Below, piece by piece: positions 1 to 8,569 of a stretch of DNA of 64,000 nt (the stretch's first letter is position 1; each line of letters starts with the position of its first letter). A model generated the notes under the pieces. That model was not told the origin of the DNA. It searched no databases and saw nothing but the letters and a program-made list of their open reading frames with translations. Both the position numbers and the translations under genes were made by a program. Source of the DNA: Bog-950 sp964423405 (GTDB taxonomy: Bacteria > Bacteroidota > Bacteroidia > Chitinophagales > LD1); NCBI GenBank assembly GCA_964423405.1, contig CAYREY010000001.1:1-64000 (forward strand), given 5' to 3'.

Positions 1-120
1 TTTCTTAAAATTTCACAAAACCATCTGATATTGAGCGCCTAAATGCGGCATCAATTAAACGTACCGCATTATTGCCGGTCTGTTCACCAACCCCGGGAAA
101 AGAACAGAACTATTAAAGTG

Positions 121-128
121 TAAATTTA
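121..128 (+). promoter_or_regulatory. Possible -7 promoter element for the outer-membrane protein gene
   Basis: TAAATTTA matches seven of eight positions of the Bacteroidota sigma -7 consensus TAnnTTTG. A transcript would start near 133-136, downstream of the first in-frame ATG (131). That favours the ATG at 155 as the real start. No convincing -33 element was identified. Confidence 0.35.
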
Positions 129-154
129 CCATGCATATTGTTGTAGCGTTGCGA

Positions 155-2992
155 ATGACCAGACTTGCCCTCCCGGCTTTATTTATCCTGCTATTTACCA
201 CCAGCCTGTTTGCACAAAATAAGGTAGATGGCACCGTGCTGGATGCCGACGACCAGACACCCCTGGCAGGTGCAGTAATGAAGCTGACCAGCCTGGCCGA
301 TAGCACCCAATGGCAGGCCGCTATGGCCGATGACAGCGGCCGTTTCGAATTTGGCGCAGTAACCAACGGCAACTACCAGTTGCAGGTTAATTACCTGGGC
401 TACAAAGCCGGTTTTAAACGGGTGGCTGTAACCGGTACCGATGTACACCTGGGGCCTGTGCAGGCAGCTAAAAATGCCACCGTGCTGAAAGATGTAAACG
501 TGGTAGAAAACGCCGTGCGCGCCCAGCAGAAAAACGATACTACCGAGTACAACGCCAGCGCATTTAAAACAAATAAAGACGCCAATATAGAAGACCTGGT
601 AACCAAAATGCCCGGCATAACCAACGAAAACGGTACTATTAAAGCACAGGGCGAACAGGTTAAAAAGGTATTGATAGATGGCAAGGAATACTTTGGCGAC
701 GATGCCCAGCTGGCCATGAAAAATATGCCATCGGATATTGTGGACCGCGTGCAGGTATTTGACCAGATGAGCGACCAGAGTTTTTTTACCGGTTTTGATG
801 ATGGCAACTCGCAAAAGGCCATGAACATTGTTACCAAAAAAGGGATGAACCAGGGCGTGTTTGGCAAAGTGTATGCAGGCTATGGTTACATAACCGATTC
901 GCGCTACACGGCCGGTGCCAGTGTAAACTATTTTGATGGTAACCGCCGCCTGTCGTTGATAGGCATGAGCAACAATGTAAACCTGCAAAATTTTGATATG
1001 CAGGACCTGCTGGGCGTAACCGGTTCATCGGGTGGCGGGCGTGGTGGTATGCGCGGTGGCATGGGTGGCGGCAGGCGACCGGGTGGTGGCGGCGGCAACT
1101 GGGGCAACAGCGCCGCCAGCAACTTTATGGTGGGCCAGCAGGGCGGTATATCTACCACCCACTCGGTGGGGCTTAACTACTCCGATGTGCTGGGCAAAAA
1201 AAACAACCTGAAACTAAGCGGCAGTTACTTTTTCAATTACGGTAATAACGTAAACACCTCTGAGCTTAACCGCCAATACTTCAACGCCGGCGATAGCTCT
1301 ACGTATTACAAAGAGACCAACACATCGCAAAGCACCAACATGAACCACCGCGTTAACCTGCGGATGGAGTATTTGATAGATAGCATGAACAACCTGATTT
1401 TTACGCCTAAGTTCAGCTATCAGCAAAATGAGCAGAGCAGTGCTATTGATGGCACTAACACCATAGCACAAACCGAGTTTTTGAGTAGAACGCTCAGTAA
1501 CTACAATGCCAAAAGCACCGGTTACAATATATCGGGCGACCTGTTGTACCAGCATAAATTCCGTAAACAATACCGCACCTTATCTATCAATGTAGGTACA
1601 GCTATCAACAATAAAGATGGCAACAGCTCGCAACTGGCAGTCAACTCATTTGCCGAAGCTTCCGACTCGGCATCGGTCGACCAACAGGCTACTACTATAG
1701 GCCGCAGTTACAAAGCCTATGGCAATATCTCCTATACCGAACCGGCAGGTAAATCGGGTATGGTGCAGCTAAGCTACGAACCATCATACACCTGGAACAA
1801 AAGCGATAAACAAACCCTTAACCGCGATACCACCGGCCTTACCAACGATTACAACCGGTTAGATACACTCCTGTCTAACAAATACGATAACGACTACATG
1901 ACCCACCGCGCCACGGCCAGCTATAAACTAAAAGGCCAAAAATTTAACCTTACGCTGGGCTTAGGCGGCCAGTATGCGTTGCTTACCGGTGTAAGTGTGT
2001 TTCCGCTGGCGTATAATACCAACCGGTCGTTCTACAGCGTGCTGCCCAACGCCATGTTTAACTACAAGTTTAAAAACAACAGCAGCATACGCCTGGTTTA
2101 CCGTACCTCTACCAACCCACCCTCCATATCGCAATTGCAAAGCGTAATAGATAACACCAACCCGCTGTTGCTTACCACCGGCAACCCCGATTTGAAACAG
2201 ACCTATGCTCATTTTGCTATGGTGCGTTATGGGCTTACCAATCCTAAAACATCGCACTCCTTTTTTGTTTTTGGTTCGGTTAACTACACGCAAAACTATG
2301 CCGGCAACTCTACCTTTATTGCCACTGCCGATACACTGATAAACGGAACGGTAACGCTTAAAGCCGGTTCGCAGTTAACCCGCCCGGTTAATATACAGGG
2401 GCAGTTAAACGCCAATACCTTTTTAAACTACGGCCTGCCTATTACCAAAATAAAAAGCAACATCAACTTTAATGCGGGCTTTACCTACCTGCGCACACCC
2501 AGCCTTATCAATAACCTTACTAACCTGGCTAACACATACGGTGTAAACGGTGGCCTTACCCTTAGCAGCAACATCAGCAGCAAAATAGATTTTACCATCA
2601 ACTACATGGGTACGTACAACATTGTACAAAACTCGTTGCAAACGGCTTCTAACAACAACTACTATCAGCACAACGCCGGTGTGCGTTTCAACTGGCAGTT
2701 CTGGAAAGGGTTTGTGTTTAACACCAACCTGCAAAACACCCTGTACGCGGGTATAGCACAGGGCTTTAACCAAAACATATTTTTATGGAACGCATCACTG
2801 GGCTATAAATTCTTAAAGGATGAAAACCTGGATGTACGTTTCAGTGTAAACGACATACTTAACCAAAACACCGGCATAGCCCGTACCGTAACCGAAACCT
2901 ATGTAGAAGATAGCAAAACAAACGTACTGAAACGTTATGTACTGCTAACAGTTACCTACACCATTAAGTACAACAAAAAGGCTAAAAAATAA
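155..2992 (+). CDS. Outer-membrane beta-barrel protein, TonB-receptor-like
   Basis: About 945 residues. The chosen ATG (155) is followed directly by a clear signal peptide (MTRLALPALFILL...FAQ); an ATG at 131 would add eight residues in front. Residues about 25-105 look like a carboxypeptidase-regulatory (CarboxypepD_reg) beta-sandwich, followed by a plug-like segment (IEDLVTKMPGIT...VLIDGKEYFGDD). The long C-terminal part is rich in alternating aromatic strands typical of the OMP_b-brl family. A Gly/Arg/Met-rich stretch encoded at about 1029-1100 interrupts the barrel and probably forms a flexible loop. This family is widespread in Bacteroidota; the substrate is unknown. It converges tail-to-tail with the next gene, with only two bases between the stop codons. 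Confidence 0.85.
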   Translation: MTRLALPALFILLFTTSLFAQNKVDGTVLDADDQTPLAGAVMKLTSLADSTQWQAAMADDSGRFEFGAVTNGNYQLQVNYLGYKAGFKRVAVTGTDVHLGPVQAAKNATVLKDVNVVENAVRAQQKNDTTEYNASAFKTNKDANIEDLVTKMPGITNENGTIKAQGEQVKKVLIDGKEYFGDDAQLAMKNMPSDIVDRVQVFDQMSDQSFFTGFDDGNSQKAMNIVTKKGMNQGVFGKVYAGYGYITDSRYTAGASVNYFDGNRRLSLIGMSNNVNLQNFDMQDLLGVTGSSGGGRGGMRGGMGGGRRPGGGGGNWGNSAASNFMVGQQGGISTTHSVGLNYSDVLGKKNNLKLSGSYFFNYGNNVNTSELNRQYFNAGDSSTYYKETNTSQSTNMNHRVNLRMEYLIDSMNNLIFTPKFSYQQNEQSSAIDGTNTIAQTEFLSRTLSNYNAKSTGYNISGDLLYQHKFRKQYRTLSINVGTAINNKDGNSSQLAVNSFAEASDSASVDQQATTIGRSYKAYGNISYTEPAGKSGMVQLSYEPSYTWNKSDKQTLNRDTTGLTNDYNRLDTLLSNKYDNDYMTHRATASYKLKGQKFNLTLGLGGQYALLTGVSVFPLAYNTNRSFYSVLPNAMFNYKFKNNSSIRLVYRTSTNPPSISQLQSVIDNTNPLLLTTGNPDLKQTYAHFAMVRYGLTNPKTSHSFFVFGSVNYTQNYAGNSTFIATADTLINGTVTLKAGSQLTRPVNIQGQLNANTFLNYGLPITKIKSNINFNAGFTYLRTPSLINNLTNLANTYGVNGGLTLSSNISSKIDFTINYMGTYNIVQNSLQTASNNNYYQHNAGVRFNWQFWKGFVFNTNLQNTLYAGIAQGFNQNIFLWNASLGYKFLKDENLDVRFSVNDILNQNTGIARTVTETYVEDSKTNVLKRYVLLTVTYTIKYNKKAKK

Positions 2993-2994
2993 GC

Positions 2995-4833
2995 TTACTG
3001 CTTAAGCCATTTCTTTTTTAGGTGTACGTTACCTGTATTAATATCGGCTATGTAAACCCCGCTTGAAAAACCACTTACATCTATGCCCTGCAAAACAGGC
3101 CCACCGCTATATACAAGCATACCGGTTACCGTATAAATAGTAACCTCCGCAATAGGAACATTAGCGTTAATAAACAACCTGTTTTCTGCCGGATTAGGCC
3201 ATAACTCAACCGTACCCAATGCTGTTTCTGTAATAGCTGTTGCGGCAACAGTAATGGGTAACGAAAGCGCCGAGCATCCATTGGAATATATAATTTCTAC
3301 GGTATATAAACCCGGCTGCATGGCCCAATAACTTGCCGAATTTGCACCGGCTATAGCCTCACCGTTTAAATACCACTGATAAGCAGCACCATTGTAGGCT
3401 GTTAAATAGTTACCACTAACGCTTACAGATACACTACTGTTACATGCAACTGTAGTATCGCAAAATTTTACTACCCACATATCACATTCCCCCCGCGATG
3501 GCGCTGTTTTGTCGCCGGCAATGCCAGAATAAGTATTAAGTGCCACTGTATAGCAGCTGCTTTCTGCAAGCACAGCTAAACCGGTTTGCCGCTGATATAT
3601 ATATCCATCTGTTAGTATCGTTTTATCCCATATAACATCACCGGTATCATCAATCATCACCATCCAAGCCTGGCTCTCACCTCTATTCATTTCTGTTTTA
3701 TCGCCACTTATGTCAGAGTAACTACTCCCCGTTAATAAAAATCTGTCTGGCCCCGCAGGCACTATATTGCCAAACCAATCTTCCCAGCCTGTTCCACCAT
3801 ATTTTTTATCCCACAGCTTATTACCCTGCGCATCTGTTCGTACTACCCACCAATCCCAGTGTTCAAGTGGCCCTATATCCACGTTGGGGTCAGTCTTATC
3901 ACCTCCGGCATCCGAACCGGAAATACCCGCAAACAAATACCCTCCATCTGCCAACTGTATTCCATCAACCGGTTCATCATTCAATGCCCCTCCAAAAGTT
4001 TTATCCCATTGTTTGTTACCTGCAGAATCTGTTTTAACAATCCAAAAATCTCTCAATCCACGGCAGGTATCTGTTTTATCTACCGAAATACCAGAGGTAG
4101 AAGAACCAACTAACAGAAAGCCCTTATCGGCTGTAATTTTAAAAGCAGTAAGCAATTCGTGCCCATGAATACCCGCACTTCCATATTGCTTATCCCACTG
4201 CTGATTGCCCTGCGCATCTATTTTTACTATCCAGTAATCACCGCCTCCGTATTGATTTTCTGATTTATCGCCGCTACTATCCGATTGTGAATAACCAGCC
4301 AATACATACCCCCCATCAGCTGTTTGCTGAAGCTCAATCATACATTCATCTAAAGAGCCTCCATACCTCCTGTCCCATTGTTTATTACCCTGTGCATCTA
4401 TTTTAACTACCCAGTAATCCCACCAGCTTTGGCTCCATTTATCTTGAGTTTTATCGCCACTAATACCCGATTGGCTGTTCCCGCCCAGCAAGTACCCTCC
4501 ATCAGCAGTTTGTTGTATACAGTAAAGGTGGTCGTCTAAAATACCACCAAAACGTTTATCCCATTCTCTAACACCCCAGGCATTAATTTTTACCACCCAA
4601 TAATCGCGCGAATTATATGCGGTGTCCCAATTAGGCTGTGACTTGTCGGCTCCGGCAGGCCCTCTCGATTCTCCGGCAAGAATATAGCCCCCATCAAATG
4701 TCTTTTTTATACTTACCACCTGGTCATGTTGGGGACTACCAAATGCATTATCCCACATTTTTTTTAATGGCGCCTGGGCGTAATTCAATAATTGAGTAAG
4801 TGCAAAGCACATTAACAGTATGTATTTTTTCAT
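2995..4833 (-). CDS. Secreted seven-repeat protein with T9SS sorting domain
   Basis: 612 residues with an N-terminal signal peptide (MKKYILLMCFALTQLLNYAQA). Residues about 25-450 consist of seven units of about 60 residues, each built around TADGGYxLAG, SxSGDK, DYWVVKIDAQGNxQWDK and YGG. Seven units suggest a beta-propeller, although no fold family is assigned here. An Ig/PKD-like segment follows (SVSVSGNYLTAYNGAAYQW), then a C-terminal type A T9SS sorting domain (LWPNPAENRLFI...GVYIADI...KKWLKQ). The predicted location is the cell surface or medium. Codon use is more mixed and AT-rich than in the T9SS genes to the right. Function unknown. Confidence 0.85.
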   Translation of the reverse strand: MKKYILLMCFALTQLLNYAQAPLKKMWDNAFGSPQHDQVVSIKKTFDGGYILAGESRGPAGADKSQPNWDTAYNSRDYWVVKINAWGVREWDKRFGGILDDHLYCIQQTADGGYLLGGNSQSGISGDKTQDKWSQSWWDYWVVKIDAQGNKQWDRRYGGSLDECMIELQQTADGGYVLAGYSQSDSSGDKSENQYGGGDYWIVKIDAQGNQQWDKQYGSAGIHGHELLTAFKITADKGFLLVGSSTSGISVDKTDTCRGLRDFWIVKTDSAGNKQWDKTFGGALNDEPVDGIQLADGGYLFAGISGSDAGGDKTDPNVDIGPLEHWDWWVVRTDAQGNKLWDKKYGGTGWEDWFGNIVPAGPDRFLLTGSSYSDISGDKTEMNRGESQAWMVMIDDTGDVIWDKTILTDGYIYQRQTGLAVLAESSCYTVALNTYSGIAGDKTAPSRGECDMWVVKFCDTTVACNSSVSVSVSGNYLTAYNGAAYQWYLNGEAIAGANSASYWAMQPGLYTVEIIYSNGCSALSLPITVAATAITETALGTVELWPNPAENRLFINANVPIAEVTIYTVTGMLVYSGGPVLQGIDVSGFSSGVYIADINTGNVHLKKKWLKQ

Positions 4834-5005
4834 ATGGAATGCAAGTTAGGCACGCGCATAGGGGCATACAATGAAGAATAAAAACGTTCTTACGTACCTA
4901 AAACCTTGCTGGTTCATTTACTAAACCTAAATTTCAGGCTCATCCCCCCTTATTAACGGTTAAAAACGGGGCAGAAAAAAACCTTACACCATATACATAA
5001 TTATC

Positions 5006-5013
5006 TACCTTTG
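5006..5013 (+). promoter_or_regulatory. -7 promoter element (TACCTTTG)
   Basis: Exact match to the Bacteroidota primary-sigma -7 consensus TAnnTTTG, 24 bases before the ATG at 5038, in the divergent 203-base gap (4834-5037). No clear TTG -33 box is visible at the usual spacing. Confidence 0.55.
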
Positions 5014-5037
5014 GTATACACACAAACTAACGGATAG

Positions 5038-8000
5038 ATGAAAAAGACCTTTACACTGGCTTATGCCTGTTTGATGTTGCAATGTGTTATAGCTCAGGCA
5101 CCATTCTCGTTTACCAATTCTAACTCAAAGTTTACCAACGCTACGTTCCGCAGTGGCAATGCCCTTAGCGTGGTAGATATGAACGGCGACGGACTGGACG
5201 ATATTGCCCGCCTGAATAACGCCAACGACCTGTACTATACTATACAACGGGTTGGCGATAACTTTAATGAAATACACGGGGCATCTACAGGTAACAGCAA
5301 CTGCTGGGCTATGGTAGTAGCCGATGTAAACAACGATGGGGTACGCGATGTGGCTGTGGGCTACAACGGCTCGGGTAAACTGATAATACCCAATACGGCT
5401 TTAAGCAACTTTCCGGTTACTACACTACCTAACAGCAACATCTTTTTTCAGAACATGAACTTTGCCGATGTAAACAACGACGGCTGGGTAGACCTGTTTG
5501 GCTGTAACGATGTGGGCACCAGTTTGTTCTGGGGCAACAACGGTTCGGGCAGTTTGCCTGCTACCACCAACTTTTTCAGCATGAATAACCCGGGTGCATC
5601 TGATAACAGCGGTAACTACGGCAGTATATGGACCGATGTAGATAACGATGGCGATGTGGATTTTTACATTGCCCACTGCCGCCAAAGCACCGGCAATACC
5701 GATGGCCGCCGCTTAGATCAGCTTTTTATAAATAACGGTAGTGGCAACTATATACTGGATACCACCGGCGCACGTGGACTGCGCAACTTTCAGCAAACCT
5801 GGACTGCCAGCTTTGACGATATTGATAACGATGGCGACTTTGATTGTGTGCTCACAGAAACCGATGCCCCAAGTAAATTACTGCTAAATGATGGCAACGG
5901 TTACTTTACCGATATAACTGCCAACAGCGGTTTTGTGCTGGATGTAACCCCATACCAAAGCAAAATGGAAGACCTGGATAATGATGGGTATATAGACATT
6001 ATTATTTCGGGCGATGATGTGCGGGTGTTCCGCAATAACGGCAATAATACTTTTACCCGTATAGATAACCTGTTTAACACCAACCGTATGCTATCGTTTG
6101 CCACCGGCGACCTGAACCACGATGGTAAAATTGACCTGTACAGTAGTTATGGCGGGGTGTATAACAGCCCAAGCGGTTCAGTTAACGATGTGCTTTGGCT
6201 GAATACGGTAAACAACAGCAACCACTTTATAACCTTTAACCTGCAGGGCACCCAAAGCAGCAGCGATGCGCTGGGGGCCAAAGTAGAAGTGTATGGCGCA
6301 TGGGGCAAACAGGTGCGCGAGGTACGATCCGGCGAAAGCTACGGCACTACCAACTCGTTTATGCTCCATTTTGGCCTGGGTACAGCTACCGTGGTAGATT
6401 CTGCCATCATCCGCTGGCCACGCGGGCTGGTTACTACATTATACAACCGTGCTGCCGACCAGTTTATTACCGCTAAAGAAAACGTGTGTGTATCGCCCGA
6501 TAACCTGGTTTCTTTTAACGGACCTTCGGTATTGTGTGCAGGTCAATCAGTAACCCTATCGGCACCTGCGGGCTATACTTACCTGTGGAGCAACGGCGAA
6601 ACCACACAAAACATTGCTGTATCTACCGCCGGCGACTATGCCGTTCGCCTTACCGATAACGGTTGCAGCAGCATATCTAAAATAGCCACGGTACAATCGC
6701 AGCCCGATGAAACGCCCACTATTACTGCATCAGGCCCAACTGTATTTTGCGAGGGCAACAGTGTAACGCTGCAAAGTTCATCGGCAGCAGCCTACCAGTG
6801 GAGCAATGGCGAAACCACACAGAGCATTACCGTTACCCAGCCGGGCTCGTATGCATTAACCATACAAGGTACCTGTGCCCAGTTTACCTCCGATACGATT
6901 ACCGTAGCACCAATTGCCTCGCACGTATCCAGCGTGGTATCACTAAGCCTTTGCGACAACAATGCACAGGCTATAAACCTGGAGGCCATAGGCAGCGGTA
7001 GCCTGTACTGGTACGATGCCGAAACCGGTGGTAATGTTGTAGGCAGCGGTGCCAGCTTTACCACACCCACACTGGCCGACAGCAGCGTTACCTACTATGT
7101 AGAGTCGCGCGATAGTGTACTGGGTATATCGGGTGCAGTAGGCCCTGCCAGCAATAGTATTGGTAACGGTGGCAACTACAACACCAACCAGTATCAGATA
7201 TTTGATGTGTATAAAGACCTGGTGATAAAAAGCGTAACCGTTTACTCCGGCGGCGCGGGCAGCCGTACCATACAATTGCGTAACAGCAGCGGTACGGTGC
7301 TGCAATCGGCCACGGTTAATATAGGTACCGGCACCGTGGTAGTTCCGCTAAACTTTACCGTAAGCCCCGGCACCAACTACCGCCTGGGCATACAGGGCAA
7401 CAGCAACATTAACCTGTACCGCAACAGCGATGGTGCCAGCTATCCCTACACCATACAAGACCTTATCTCTGTTACCGGCAACTCGGCCAACGACCCTGTG
7501 CGCTGGTATTTTTACTACAACTGGCAGGTAGAGGAACTACCTATTGCCTGCACCAGCGTACGCCTGCCGGTTACTGCTGCGGTACATCCCGTACCGGCTG
7601 CAGATATAACCAGCAACAAACCTACCATACTTTGTGCCGGCGATAGCGTTACACTTACCGCACCAGCCGGCAATGGGTATAGCTACACCTGGAGCAATAG
7701 CTCTACCGCACAATCGGTAGTTGTAAACAGCAGCAGCACAATAGGCCTTACCGTTACCGATAATGGTTGCTCGGCTACTGCCACACCGGTAGAAGTAACC
7801 GTTAGCAACAATGCCACAGCAGCTATTACCCCGTCATCGTCCACCTCGTTCTGTGCCGGCGATTCGGTAACTTTAACAGCCTCAGAGGGTGTATCGTACC
7901 TGTGGAGCAATAACGCTACCACCCAAAGCATTACCTTACTGGCAACAGAAACTGTTACCGTAACCGTAACACTGGATGGCAACTGCACCGCCATTTCAGA

Positions 8001-8520
8001 ACCACTTACCGTAACCAACAACCCACTACCGGTAGTAAGCATTGGCAGCCTTAATGCCCAATATCCCGCCGATGCTGCACCGGTAACACTTACCGGTACG
8101 CCGGCCGGTGGTACCTTTAGCGGCACCGGTGTTGCACAGGGCCAGTTTAACCCGGCCACAGCAGGTGTGGGCGGCCCATATACTATTACCTACACCTATA
8201 CCGATAATAATGGCTGCAGCGCCACCAGCACTACAGAGGTGAGCGTTAGCGAACCTACCGGTATAGCAGCTAATAACAATGCTACAGGCATATCGGTGTA
8301 CCCTAACCCATCTACCGGCAACTTTGTGCTTACCCTTACAGGCAATGTACAACAGGCTTCGGTGGTTACAGTTACCAACACAATGGGGCAGAAAGTATAT
8401 GAAACCACCGTTAACGGCAACGGCAACCACTCACTTACTATTAACGCAGCACCGGGTGTGTACCAGCTAACGCTTAACACCAGCGGCAAGCTACATACTG
8501 CCAGATTGATAGTACAGTAG
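5038..8520 (+). CDS. Secreted FG-GAP/VCBS and ASPIC/UnbV repeat protein with T9SS sorting domain
   Basis: 1160 residues with a signal peptide (about 1-19). Residues about 25-400 are FG-GAP/VCBS-type repeats carrying calcium-loop motifs such as DMNGDGLDDI, DVNNDGWVDL, DVDNDGDVDF and DLDNDGYIDI, which normally form an integrin-like propeller. An ASPIC/UnbV segment follows (ALGAKVEVYG...VRSGESYGTTNS...IIRWPRG). Then come Ig-like domains of the YLWSNGETTQ type, an approximately 140-residue jelly-roll-like module (YQIFDVYKDLVIKSVTVY ... WYFYYNWQVEE), two further Ig-like domains, and a type A T9SS sorting domain (VYPNPSTGNFVLT). The module is shared with the lysyl-oxidase gene that follows. Probably a surface adhesin or binding protein; ligand unknown. 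Confidence 0.87.
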   Translation: MKKTFTLAYACLMLQCVIAQAPFSFTNSNSKFTNATFRSGNALSVVDMNGDGLDDIARLNNANDLYYTIQRVGDNFNEIHGASTGNSNCWAMVVADVNNDGVRDVAVGYNGSGKLIIPNTALSNFPVTTLPNSNIFFQNMNFADVNNDGWVDLFGCNDVGTSLFWGNNGSGSLPATTNFFSMNNPGASDNSGNYGSIWTDVDNDGDVDFYIAHCRQSTGNTDGRRLDQLFINNGSGNYILDTTGARGLRNFQQTWTASFDDIDNDGDFDCVLTETDAPSKLLLNDGNGYFTDITANSGFVLDVTPYQSKMEDLDNDGYIDIIISGDDVRVFRNNGNNTFTRIDNLFNTNRMLSFATGDLNHDGKIDLYSSYGGVYNSPSGSVNDVLWLNTVNNSNHFITFNLQGTQSSSDALGAKVEVYGAWGKQVREVRSGESYGTTNSFMLHFGLGTATVVDSAIIRWPRGLVTTLYNRAADQFITAKENVCVSPDNLVSFNGPSVLCAGQSVTLSAPAGYTYLWSNGETTQNIAVSTAGDYAVRLTDNGCSSISKIATVQSQPDETPTITASGPTVFCEGNSVTLQSSSAAAYQWSNGETTQSITVTQPGSYALTIQGTCAQFTSDTITVAPIASHVSSVVSLSLCDNNAQAINLEAIGSGSLYWYDAETGGNVVGSGASFTTPTLADSSVTYYVESRDSVLGISGAVGPASNSIGNGGNYNTNQYQIFDVYKDLVIKSVTVYSGGAGSRTIQLRNSSGTVLQSATVNIGTGTVVVPLNFTVSPGTNYRLGIQGNSNINLYRNSDGASYPYTIQDLISVTGNSANDPVRWYFYYNWQVEELPIACTSVRLPVTAAVHPVPAADITSNKPTILCAGDSVTLTAPAGNGYSYTWSNSSTAQSVVVNSSSTIGLTVTDNGCSATATPVEVTVSNNATAAITPSSSTSFCAGDSVTLTASEGVSYLWSNNATTQSITLLATETVTVTVTLDGNCTAISEPLTVTNNPLPVVSIGSLNAQYPADAAPVTLTGTPAGGTFSGTGVAQGQFNPATAGVGGPYTITYTYTDNNGCSATSTTEVSVSEPTGIAANNNATGISVYPNPSTGNFVLTLTGNVQQASVVTVTNTMGQKVYETTVNGNGNHSLTINAAPGVYQLTLNTSGKLHTARLIVQ

Positions 8521-8569
8521 AACAATTTGCCTGCACCGGTTGTTAGGCAGATTATTCTTACTTTAGAAC

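Noticed and set aside
191..988. Long antisense ORF (265 codons) inside the first outer-membrane protein gene
   Set aside because: The sense frame has a signal peptide, plug and barrel pattern; the antisense translation has no recognisable family features.
3400..4760. CRISPR-like regularly spaced DNA repeats in the 2995-4833 gene
   Set aside because: The periodicity follows the codon-level repeat of seven protein units, the copies diverge, and there are no spacers.
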